A stretch of DNA of 64,000 bases from Vibrio sp. JPW-9-11-11 (lineage in GTDB: Bacteria > Pseudomonadota > Gammaproteobacteria > Enterobacterales > Vibrionaceae). The position numbers and the translations under genes are program-made. Under the pieces are notes generated by a model, which saw only the letters and a program-made list of their open reading frames with translations, made no database searches and was not told the origin of the DNA. Numbering within the stretch: position 1 is the stretch's first letter; each line of letters starts with the position of its first letter. The stretch spans positions 1 to 64,000 of the forward strand of contig NZ_SZQJ01000001.1 of the NCBI RefSeq assembly GCF_013369335.1. The letters are read 5' to 3'. Shown piece after piece: positions 57,430-64,000 of the stretch.

Positions 57430-58647
57430 CTAGAGTGCGCGTTTAGCGTCGAGTTTTTCCGCGACAGTCATCATTATTTGATGCGCTATTTGTTGTTTTG
57501 AAGCAAGAGTAAGTGATTGCTTACCCTCTTTCCAGTATAAGGTGATTGCGTTGTGGTTGCTATTAAAGCCTTGGCCTGCAACAGAGACATCGTTAGCACA
57601 AATTAAATCCAATTGTTTGTTGACCAGCTTGCTCAGCGCGTAATTTTCAACCTGTTGAGTTTCCGCGGCAAAGCCAACAGTGAAAGGGCGATGTTCAGTG
57701 AGAGCGGCAACGGAGGCGATGATGTCCGGATTTTTCACCATTTTGATGGTCATATGGTCGCTATCATCAGTCTTTTTAATCTTCTGCTCGGCGATGCGCT
57801 CTGGGCGGTAATCGGCAACGGCGGCGCAACCGATAAAGACATCACTGCTCGTCGCATGCTGCATCGCAGCGTTGTACATGTTTTGTGCGCTATCGACATC
57901 AATACGCTTAACACCTGCGGGAGTGGCCAGGGTAACAGGCCCTGCAATCAAGCTAACATTTGCGCCCAAACGTTGGGCCGCCTCTGCCAAAGCAAAGCCC
58001 ATTTTTCCAGAACTGTGATTGGAGATATAACGCACTGGATCGATTGCCTCGAGGGTTGGTCCTGCGGTGATCACCACAGATTGCCCTTTTAGTGGCTTGT
58101 CAGCAAAGAAGTGTTCACATCGCTCCACTAGCTGCATGGGTTCAAGCATTCTACCCGGGCCCACATCACCACAGGCTTGCTCACCCGCGGCTGGCCCCCA
58201 AATGTGCATACCACGGCGCTCTAGTGTTGCAATGTTTTCTTGAGTCGCGATATTTCGGTACATCTGCTGATTCATCGCTGGCGAGACTGCAATAGGAGAG
58301 TCAGTCGCTAAAATAAGTGTGGTCAGCAAGTCGTTACCCATGCCAGCCGCAGTGCGTGCGATCAGATCGGCGGTCGCTGGTGCCAGTAAGACTAAATCGG
58401 CCCATTTCGCCAGCTCAATATGGCCCATAGACGCCTCAGCCGCAGGGTCGAGTAAACTGTCGGATACGGGTCTGCCCGAGACTGCCTGCATTGTAAGGGG
58501 AGTAATAAACTCTTTTGCCGCGTGGGTCATCACCACTTGAACTTCAGCACCGCGTTCAATTAAACGACGTGTGAGTTCGGCACATTTATAAGCCGCGATA
58601 CCGCCGCTGATGCCTAAAAGGATCTTTTTACCTGCGAGTGTTTGCAT
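57430..58647 (-). CDS. coaBC: Bifunctional phosphopantothenoylcysteine decarboxylase/synthetase
   Basis: CoaBC (Dfp) joins cysteine to phosphopantothenate with CTP and then decarboxylates the product, two steps of coenzyme A synthesis. Residues 1 to about 185 are the FMN-binding CoaC domain ([35 protein letters not shown]). The rest is CoaB ([26 protein letters not shown]). 405 residues, as in E. coli. GGAAG lies before the ATG. It is divergent from radC. Confidence 0.97.
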   Translation of the reverse strand: MQTLAGKKILLGISGGIAAYKCAELTRRLIERGAEVQVVMTHAAKEFITPLTMQAVSGRPVSDSLLDPAAEASMGHIELAKWADLVLLAPATADLIARTAAGMGNDLLTTLILATDSPIAVSPAMNQQMYRNIATQENIATLERRGMHIWGPAAGEQACGDVGPGRMLEPMQLVERCEHFFADKPLKGQSVVITAGPTLEAIDPVRYISNHSSGKMGFALAEAAQRLGANVSLIAGPVTLATPAGVKRIDVDSAQNMYNAAMQHATSSDVFIGCAAVADYRPERIAEQKIKKTDDSDHMTIKMVKNPDIIASVAALTEHRPFTVGFAAETQQVENYALSKLVNKQLDLICANDVSVAGQGFNSNHNAITLYWKEGKQSLTLASKQQIAHQIMMTVAEKLDAKRAL

Positions 58648-58881
58648 GATGATCTTCCTAAAAAATTCTGCCCGTAAGATACCACGGCTAATAATTGTGT
58701 GCCTAGGGCAGTAAAATCAGTTCTTCACTTTGGACTTTGCGCCAGCGCAAACTTTATCACACCTCTCCCCGTATGCGTTTTCAGTGCTGGCGCCATGTAC
58801 TTCGCACTGTACTCATCTCAGTTTTTCATTCTCGAGTCTGTTTTATTACCCTTGTTGGAATGCCCACCTCAGAAGATGTAG

Positions 58882-59568
58882 ATGAACACTCCAGTCAAGC
58901 AACCCATGCTCCCTAAAGCGTCGATGCCACGAGAAAAGCTTTTATCACATGGCCCTCAGGCACTCACCGATGCCGAACTGTTGGCGATATTTTTGCGCAC
59001 CGGAACTCGGGGAATGAATGTATTGGCGCTCTCTGAGCATCTAATCCAACAGTTTGGTTCATTAAGAGCGCTGTTTGCCGCTGATTTAGATAACTTCTGT
59101 CAGCATAAAGGCTTAGGCACAGCGAAATATGTGCAGTTGCAAGCAGTGCTTGAAATGACCCAGCGTTATCTGAGTGAAGCGCTTAAAAGAGACAGTGCGC
59201 TGACCAGCCCGGAGCAAACGAAATTGTATTTGTGTGGACTTTTGCGCGATAAACAGCGCGAGGAGTTTTATGTGCTGTTTTTAGACAATCAACACCGAGT
59301 GATCTGTGGCGAATCTCTGTTTCAAGGCACGATAGACGCCGCTTCTGTTTATCCTCGTGAAGTGGTGAAACACGCGCTACAGCACAATTCAGCTGCGCTG
59401 ATTATTGCCCACAATCATCCGTCAGGTATCGCTGAACCGAGCCAGAGTGATCGCCGCATTACCCGTCGTATAACGGATGCACTGGCGCTGGTAGACATTC
59501 GTTTACTCGACCATTTTGTTGTCGGCGATGGCGAGATTGTTTCCTTTGCCGAGCGCGGATGGATTTAA
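58882..59568 (+). CDS. radC: RadC family JAB-domain protein
   Basis: This 228-residue protein has an N-terminal helix-hairpin-helix region ([20 protein letters not shown] is a related segment) and a C-terminal JAMM/MPN+ domain with the metalloprotease-type motif HNHPSG-(9)-D in [17 protein letters not shown]. Despite the name, a role in DNA repair is not established. A weak AGAAG precedes the ATG. It lies between coaBC and rpmB, the usual order. Confidence 0.93.
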   Translation: MNTPVKQPMLPKASMPREKLLSHGPQALTDAELLAIFLRTGTRGMNVLALSEHLIQQFGSLRALFAADLDNFCQHKGLGTAKYVQLQAVLEMTQRYLSEALKRDSALTSPEQTKLYLCGLLRDKQREEFYVLFLDNQHRVICGESLFQGTIDAASVYPREVVKHALQHNSAALIIAHNHPSGIAEPSQSDRRITRRITDALALVDIRLLDHFVVGDGEIVSFAERGWI

Positions 59569-59688
59569 ATCACATTATTAGTTGTGAGTTCGTCGAATTC
59601 TGCTACAATCCCCCGACATTTTTTTGAACTATTATCAGCTCTGCCTAAAAAAGATCACGAAAACCTGTAAAAAGGATCTGTTCGGGTC

Positions 59689-59717
59689 TTGAGCAATGCT
59701 ACTCAAGTTAGTATAAT
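59689..59717 (+). promoter_or_regulatory. Sigma70 promoter of rpmB-rpmG
   Basis: TTGAGC and TATAAT are separated by exactly 17 bases, and a GC-rich discriminator (GCGCG) follows the -10 element, as is common for ribosomal protein promoters. The start is predicted near 59724, leaving a leader of about 135 bases before rpmB. The rest of the radC-rpmB gap (59569-59859) shows no gene. Confidence 0.82.
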
Positions 59718-59859
59718 GCGCGACCTTTGATAGCCTTGTATGGGTTTCCATAGCGGTATAAGACCTCGAAATTCTTTTGAGAAATGGTTTCTTTGAGAAC
59801 TAGAGAGGTTCGGCCACCAAGGTTGATATCGAGCTGAAACGATTTTGGAGAAGACATTC

Positions 59860-60096
59860 ATGTCACGAGTATGCCAAGTAACTGGTAAGCGTCCAGTAAC
59901 GGGTAACAACCGTTCACACGCACGCAATGCTACTAAGCGTCGTTTTCTGCCGAACCTACAAACTCATCGTTTCTGGGTAGAGAGCGAAAAACGTTTTGTT
60001 AAACTACGCCTATCTGCTAAAGGTATGCGTATCATCGATAAGAAAGGCATCGATGCTGTTCTTGTTGATATCCGTGCAAACGGCGTAAACGTTTAA
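59860..60096 (+). CDS. rpmB: Ribosomal protein bL28
   Basis: This 78-residue large-subunit ribosomal protein begins [20 protein letters not shown] and continues [12 protein letters not shown], matching bL28. The ATG at 59860 has GGAG upstream; an in-frame start at 59845 would add five residues without support. It is followed by rpmG after 13 bases. Confidence 0.98.
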   Translation: MSRVCQVTGKRPVTGNNRSHARNATKRRFLPNLQTHRFWVESEKRFVKLRLSAKGMRIIDKKGIDAVLVDIRANGVNV

Positions 60097-60109
60097 GAGG
60101 AAATAGACA

Positions 60110-60280
60110 ATGGCAAAGAAAGGCGTACGTGAGAAAATCCGTCTAGTATCTTCTGCAGGTACTGGTCACTTCTACACGACTGATAAGAACAAGCGTAACA
60201 TGCCAGGCAAATTTGAGATCAAAAAGTTTGATCCTGTAGTTCGCCAGCACGTTATGTACAAAGAAGCGAAAATCAAGTAA
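60110..60280 (+). CDS. rpmG: Ribosomal protein bL33
   Basis: This 56-residue gene encodes [20 protein letters not shown] followed by [10 protein letters not shown] and a tail ending YKEAKIK, an evident bL33. It is the cysteine-free form that needs no zinc. AAGAGGAAAT lies before the ATG. It forms an operon with rpmB. Confidence 0.97.
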
Positions 60281-60320
60281 TTGATGCTTTTTTGAACTTC
60301 CCTCGGGAAGCGTGAATTAG

Positions 60321-60355
60321 AAACCCAATCATAGCAATATGATTGGGTTTTTTAT
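60321..60355 (+). terminator. Rho-independent terminator of rpmBG
   Basis: AAACCCAATCAT and ATGATTGGGTTT pair around AGCAAT, followed by TTTTATT. It lies about 40 bases after rpmG. Confidence 0.92.
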
Positions 60356-60444
60356 TACCTGTAAGTTTATTGTACTTGTCGATCACCTTGGCGTAAGAGG
60401 CTATTATCTAGACACTAACCGCTGTCATCTAGGAGCCGCTAGCT

Positions 60445-60924
60445 ATGCGAGTCTCGCCCACACGTCGTAGACGTTGGAACAACATCCTGATTTTAGGCAT
60501 TATCGCCTTTATCGGTTTGCTTAACTTACCAACGTTGATTAAAACCTATTTAATTGATGAGCCAGAGGTTCAAAGTCAGTACCCTTATCTGCTCAATCCT
60601 CACGCCGAGCTTCAAGCATTGCACTTCTCAAACTGGTCGCTGGAGAAGAATCAAGGCCGTTGGCGCAGTACAATCCCGACATCGATTACCGAACAAGAGC
60701 TAGCTCAACGTTGGCAAAGTTTGGTCGGGACAGAGTTGACTCAAGAACATGTTGATAGCCTGAAAGCTCAGCTTGGTGTACCACAATCGATTGAAGTGTG
60801 GTATCTCGACCAGGAAGAGCCACAAAGGATCACCTACTATCAGACCCCTCAATTTTGGTTGCTCAACAACTGGCAAGACAAGTGGATAGCCATTTCGGTT
60901 GAATCTGGTTATCTTATGCCTTGA
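60445..60924 (+). CDS. Hypothetical single-pass membrane protein
   Basis: I do not recognise this 159-residue protein. A basic start (MRVSPTRRRRWNN) precedes one helix at about 14-32 (ILILGIIAFIGLLNLPTLI), giving an N-in orientation, and a soluble part of about 125 residues rich in Trp, Gln and Leu (WSLEKNQGRWRS; ITYYQTPQFWLLNNW) probably faces the periplasm. AGGAG lies nine bases before the ATG. It sits between rpmG and mutM, 32 bases before the latter, and may be co-transcribed with it. Confidence 0.75.
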   Translation: MRVSPTRRRRWNNILILGIIAFIGLLNLPTLIKTYLIDEPEVQSQYPYLLNPHAELQALHFSNWSLEKNQGRWRSTIPTSITEQELAQRWQSLVGTELTQEHVDSLKAQLGVPQSIEVWYLDQEEPQRITYYQTPQFWLLNNWQDKWIAISVESGYLMP

Positions 60925-60956
60925 TTATACGTGTCTAGCATCATTCGAGGTTCATC

Positions 60957-61763
60957 ATGCCAGAGTTACCTGAAGTCGAAGTGAGCAAAATGGGGATTTC
61001 ACCTCACTTGGTCGGTCAAACCGTTGCAACGCTGACTTTTCGTACTCCAAAGCTGCGTTGGGATATCCCACCAGAGCTCAAAAAAATGGAAGGTCAGGTG
61101 ATTCGTAATATCTCGCGCCGAGCCAAATACCTATTGATCGAAACCGACATTGGGACAGCCATTGTCCATTTGGGGATGTCTGGCTCACTGAGAGTGCTCG
61201 ACGCAGAAATAACGCCCGCTAAGCATGACCATGTCGACTTGAAACTGACGAATGGTAAAGTGCTGCGCTATAACGATCCAAGGCGTTTTGGCGCTTGGCT
61301 TTGGACTGAAGATGGAGACCATGCTGCGCTGAGTACGATGGGGCCAGAGCCGTTAACTGATGATTTTAATGCTGACTATATAATTGAAAAGGCTAAAGGA
61401 AAGCGTGTCGCGGTTAAACAATTCATTATGGATAACAAGGTGGTTGTTGGTGTGGGCAACATCTACGCCAATGAGTCTCTATTTAGCGCCAGAATTCATC
61501 CCACTCGCGCTGCAGGGAACATCACCAAGAAAGAGTGGACGTTACTTGTTCGCGAAATTAAGCAAGTTCTCGACACTGCCATTAAGCAAGGCGGTACTAC
61601 CCTCAAAGATTTTGCTCAAGCGGATGGAAAACCGGGCTATTTTGCTCAGGAGTTGTTAGTATACGGAAAGGCGGGGGCACCTTGTACAAAGTGTAACCAA
61701 ACTATATCAGAAAAAAAAATTGGGCAGAGAAACTCATTCTTTTGTGATAACTGCCAAATATAA
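60957..61763 (+). CDS. mutM: Formamidopyrimidine-DNA glycosylase
   Basis: MutM (Fpg) excises 8-oxoguanine and cuts the DNA strand. The N terminus PELPEVE supplies the catalytic Pro2 and Glu3 of the precursor; the beta-clamp Lys lies in [20 protein letters not shown] forms part of the H2TH region. The C-terminal zinc finger is CTKC and CDNC. 268 residues (E. coli 269). A run of nine A at 61711-61719 lies between the two zinc-binding pairs; a one-base slip would remove the second CxxC. The last base overlaps the next gene start (TAATG). GAGG precedes the ATG. Confidence 0.96.
   Translation: MPELPEVEVSKMGISPHLVGQTVATLTFRTPKLRWDIPPELKKMEGQVIRNISRRAKYLLIETDIGTAIVHLGMSGSLRVLDAEITPAKHDHVDLKLTNGKVLRYNDPRRFGAWLWTEDGDHAALSTMGPEPLTDDFNADYIIEKAKGKRVAVKQFIMDNKVVVGVGNIYANESLFSARIHPTRAAGNITKKEWTLLVREIKQVLDTAIKQGGTTLKDFAQADGKPGYFAQELLVYGKAGAPCTKCNQTISEKKIGQRNSFFCDNCQI
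61711..61719 (+). repeat. A9 homopolymer inside mutM
   Basis: Nine A encode the end of Glu, two Lys and the first base of Ile in SEKKIG. With ten A the frame ends after about nine further residues; with eight A it runs about 30 residues out of frame. Either way the second zinc-binding CDNC is lost. Confidence 0.9.
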
Positions 61764-62992
61764 TGACTTTGCTAGCTATAAAACCAACTCAGTACCTAAG
61801 CATGCTTAAAACGATTTCTAGAACTCTTCTTTATCTCCCACTTCTATGGTTAGCAATTGGAATAATATGGTTACCTCAAGGTAATAAACCTATGGTGGCA
61901 ATAGTGGTCCCTGTTGCACTGTTGTATGTATTAACTCACGGTTTTGAAGATGTAAGAAGAAACTTTAAAGATAATTATTGGCTTTCAGGTCTTTTGCTTT
62001 CTAGTATATTTGTTGGAGCTTCCTATTTTATACACGGGGCAAGTAGTCAAGAACTTAGAGGACTACTAATATCTCTAGTATATTTAGCTCTATTGCCGAT
62101 TGGTTTTATTACCATCAATAGGGCACAGACTATAACTTTCCTAGCCTCTTTATCATCATTTTCTTTGTCTATTTGGTATTTTATTATCGAACCTTCAGAT
62201 AGAATGTTATGGCCAACCAACCCTATCCCATTAGCTATACACCAAGGTATGATATACTTACTTTCTTTAGCATTATTACTTACTGATTTTGACAAAAAGA
62301 AAAAATGGCTTCTAGTATTATCCATGCTATTAAGTGGTTTTTCTATACTTCCTACGGAGTCTCGGGGGCCGATAATTTTAGTAGCTATGTTGAGTCTATT
62401 ATCTTTGGTTATATCGATTTATAAAAAAAGAATACGTGCCAAGCATACACTATTAATTTTCTTGGCTGTGTTTTTAGTATTGTTCGTTACTAAAGAGCCT
62501 ATATTATCTCGCATAGCAGATACTTCGGCAGAAGTCGTACGTATCAAAAATGGAGACTTAAATTCATCAATGGGCTTAAGAGCTCAGATGTATTCATCTG
62601 GAATTGAGCTTTTTATTCAGAAACCATTTTTGGGGCATGGAGAGATCTCCTCAGAGTATGCTGAAAAACATGTTCCAGGCTATAGCCGATCTGCTTATTG
62701 GTATATGAAAGGACATTTTCATAATAACTATATTGATAAAATGGCTAAGTCGGGAGTATTTGGATTAGTCTTCTTCCTGTTTTTTCTAGTGTATCCTTTT
62801 TATATGGCATTAAAAAAATATAAATTTTGTTTTTGGGTATTAGGTTTACCCTCTATATATTATGTTCTTGTTAGCTTGTTTGATAGTCCGTTTCGTAACG
62901 GAGATACAACCGTGCTATATTTAGTTGTCGTGGGGCTAACTCTTCAAGTAATAAGTGCTAGAAGTCAAGATAATAGAGTAGGTGTTGATTAG
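61763..62992 (+). CDS. O-antigen ligase-like (WaaL/Wzy_C) membrane protein
   Basis: This 409-residue polytopic protein has about ten to twelve hydrophobic segments and the Wzy_C domain pattern. MGLRAQMYSSGIELFIQKP, FLGHG and HFHNNYIDKMAKSGVFGL form the large periplasmic loop of O-antigen ligases, and ESRGPI gives the usual Arg. It probably joins a polysaccharide to lipid A core. It is AT-rich compared with the upstream genes and overlaps the mutM stop by one base; an ATG at 61802 is an alternative start. It begins an LPS core cluster next to mutM, as known in V. cholerae. Confidence 0.82.
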   Translation: MTLLAIKPTQYLSMLKTISRTLLYLPLLWLAIGIIWLPQGNKPMVAIVVPVALLYVLTHGFEDVRRNFKDNYWLSGLLLSSIFVGASYFIHGASSQELRGLLISLVYLALLPIGFITINRAQTITFLASLSSFSLSIWYFIIEPSDRMLWPTNPIPLAIHQGMIYLLSLALLLTDFDKKKKWLLVLSMLLSGFSILPTESRGPIILVAMLSLLSLVISIYKKRIRAKHTLLIFLAVFLVLFVTKEPILSRIADTSAEVVRIKNGDLNSSMGLRAQMYSSGIELFIQKPFLGHGEISSEYAEKHVPGYSRSAYWYMKGHFHNNYIDKMAKSGVFGLVFFLFFLVYPFYMALKKYKFCFWVLGLPSIYYVLVSLFDSPFRNGDTTVLYLVVVGLTLQVISARSQDNRVGVD

Positions 62993-62994
62993 TT

Positions 62995-63921
62995 ATGAAG
63001 TTGTTTTACTACCTCAAGCATATGGGACTTGGTCTCGTGCCCTATGTTCTATTTATAAGATATAAGCAGTCATTAGAAAAGAGGTATGCAAACAAAGAGG
63101 ACTATATTCAAAAAAGAGTTAATTACTGCTGTAAACTCAGTCGAGGTTTGCAAGTTTCAAATTTTAAAACGCCCATATATGCGTATCAGCGCAAAGGCTA
63201 CACATCCTACTACCTTGATTTAAAAGAATTCCTACACTACTTTCCTAAATCATGCCGATTTAACTATTACTTTGGTGATGAAACGCACATAGAACCAGTA
63301 CCCACTCTATTTAAAGCACGTCCAATTGAAGGTGATAATAGTAACTCAGTCCTCTTCAAGCTTGATAAGCGTCGACACTTTCGATTTGTAAACGATAAGC
63401 TGAGCTTCATAGACAAAAAAGACGCAGCGGTGTTTCGTGGTGCAGTGACCCAACCACATCGAATTCGATTTATGCAGGAAATGTTTGGCCACCCTTTAGT
63501 TGACGCGGGTCAGTCAAATAGTTCCGATGAGCACCCAGAATGGCAAAAGCCATTTATGTCTGTTGAAGAACAGCTTCAATACAAATTTCTAATCTGTTTG
63601 GAAGGAAATGACGTGGCTTCGAACTTAAAGTGGGCGATGTCTTCAAACTCTGTTGTAGTGACACCAAAAATGAAGTTTGAAACTTGGTTTATGGAGGGGA
63701 CGCTTCAGGCGGGTGTGCATTACATTGAAGTCAGAGATGATTGGTCTGACTTTGAAGAAAAGATTCAGTACTACATTGATAACCCTTCGGAAGCTGAAGA
63801 AATCGTCAAAAATGCTCATGAATATATAGCTCCATTTAAAGATGAGAAGCTAGAGCAGCTAGTATGTATTAAAACGTTGGAGCGATACTTCGAGCTATCT
63901 GGGCAGTTAGAGAAAAAGTAA
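62995..63921 (+). CDS. Glycosyltransferase family 90 (CAP10/LpsA-like)
   Basis: This 308-residue cytoplasmic protein resembles the LPS-modifying family PF05686 (CAP10/LpsA). Recognisable parts are FYYLKHMGLGLVPYVLF at the start, then DAAVFRGAVTQPHRIRFMQ, QYKFLICLEGNDVASNLKWA and MSSNSVVVTPKMKFETWF, the region where GT90 enzymes bind the sugar nucleotide. The likely role is adding a sugar to the LPS core; donor and acceptor are unknown. It starts two bases after the ligase-like gene, so the two are in one operon. Confidence 0.83.
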   Translation: MKLFYYLKHMGLGLVPYVLFIRYKQSLEKRYANKEDYIQKRVNYCCKLSRGLQVSNFKTPIYAYQRKGYTSYYLDLKEFLHYFPKSCRFNYYFGDETHIEPVPTLFKARPIEGDNSNSVLFKLDKRRHFRFVNDKLSFIDKKDAAVFRGAVTQPHRIRFMQEMFGHPLVDAGQSNSSDEHPEWQKPFMSVEEQLQYKFLICLEGNDVASNLKWAMSSNSVVVTPKMKFETWFMEGTLQAGVHYIEVRDDWSDFEEKIQYYIDNPSEAEEIVKNAHEYIAPFKDEKLEQLVCIKTLERYFELSGQLEKK

Positions 63922-63924
63922 GCA

Positions 63925-64000
63925 ATGAAAAAAATTCTAATCGTAGGTCCTTCTTGGGTTGGTGATATGGTCATGTCTCAGGGCCTGTATATTGAACTTA
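63925..64000 (+). CDS. waaF: ADP-heptose:LPS heptosyltransferase (start only)
   Basis: The window ends 76 bases into this gene. The visible residues MKKILIVGPSWVGDMVMSQG match the start of heptosyltransferase II (WaaF/RfaF), which adds the second heptose to the inner core of LPS. It follows the GT90 gene by three bases. The identification rests on the first 25 residues only. Confidence 0.75.
   Translation, partial: MKKILIVGPSWVGDMVMSQGLYIEL

Overview
The window is about 64 kb of core chromosome from a gammaproteobacterium of the family Vibrionaceae, very probably a Vibrio and probably its large chromosome. The evidence is the gene content and order: an rRNA operon end, add, ntrC-ntrB-glnA-typA, a complete gspC-N (eps) type II secretion operon, envZ-ompR-greB, tex, bioH/comF, nfuA-nudE-cysQ, recG-trmH-spoT-rpoZ-gmk, yicC/rph-pyrE, slmA-coaBC-radC-rpmBG-mutM, then the start of the LPS core cluster. 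The species call is inference; no database was searched.

Layout. 1-600: end of 23S, 5S, tRNA-Ser(UGA) and a shared terminator. 0.7-4.2 kb: a GlcNAc-type PTS transporter (nagE) converging on an unnamed two-component pair. 4.4-8.1 kb: adenosine deaminase and a dCache-HAMP-GGDEF-EAL protein. 8.2-12.7 kb: the nitrogen regulon core (ntrC, ntrB, glnA), with visible NtrC sites and a sigma54 promoter. 12.9-23.8 kb: typA, a small P-loop ATPase, a DUF2959 lipoprotein, a YihY/BrkB membrane protein, dtd, a GNAT-hotdog fusion, an AsmA-family protein, pckA and the heat-shock pair hslR-hslO with a readable sigma32 promoter. 23.9-35.2 kb: gspC-N. 35.2-44.7 kb: envZ-ompR, greB, a four-repeat retropepsin-like protein, tex, a hypothetical, bioH and comF. 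44.7-53 kb: nfuA, nudE, cysQ, recG, trmH, spoT, rpoZ, gmk. 53-61.8 kb: yicC, rph-pyrE with a conserved-looking attenuator, lpxL, slmA, coaBC, radC, rpmB, rpmG, a hypothetical and mutM. 61.8-64 kb: AT-rich LPS genes (O-antigen ligase-like, GT90-like, start of a heptosyltransferase).

How the genes work together. NtrB/NtrC and glnA form a nitrogen-response loop: NtrC sites lie upstream of both glnA and ntrB. The gsp genes overlap or abut and encode one secretion machine spanning inner membrane, pseudopilus and outer membrane. EnvZ/OmpR, LpxL and the LPS genes concern the envelope. SpoT, RpoZ and Gmk link guanine nucleotide supply, RNA polymerase and (p)ppGpp.

No CRISPR array, prophage, integrase or insertion sequence is visible, and I see no clearly new multi-gene system. 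The most unusual points are a nine-base C tract inside recG and a nine-base A tract inside mutM, where either a gain or a loss of one base gives early termination or loss of the zinc finger; a periplasmic aspartic-protease-like protein built of four repeats with the catalytic motif kept only in the first and last; and several well-preserved regulatory sites.
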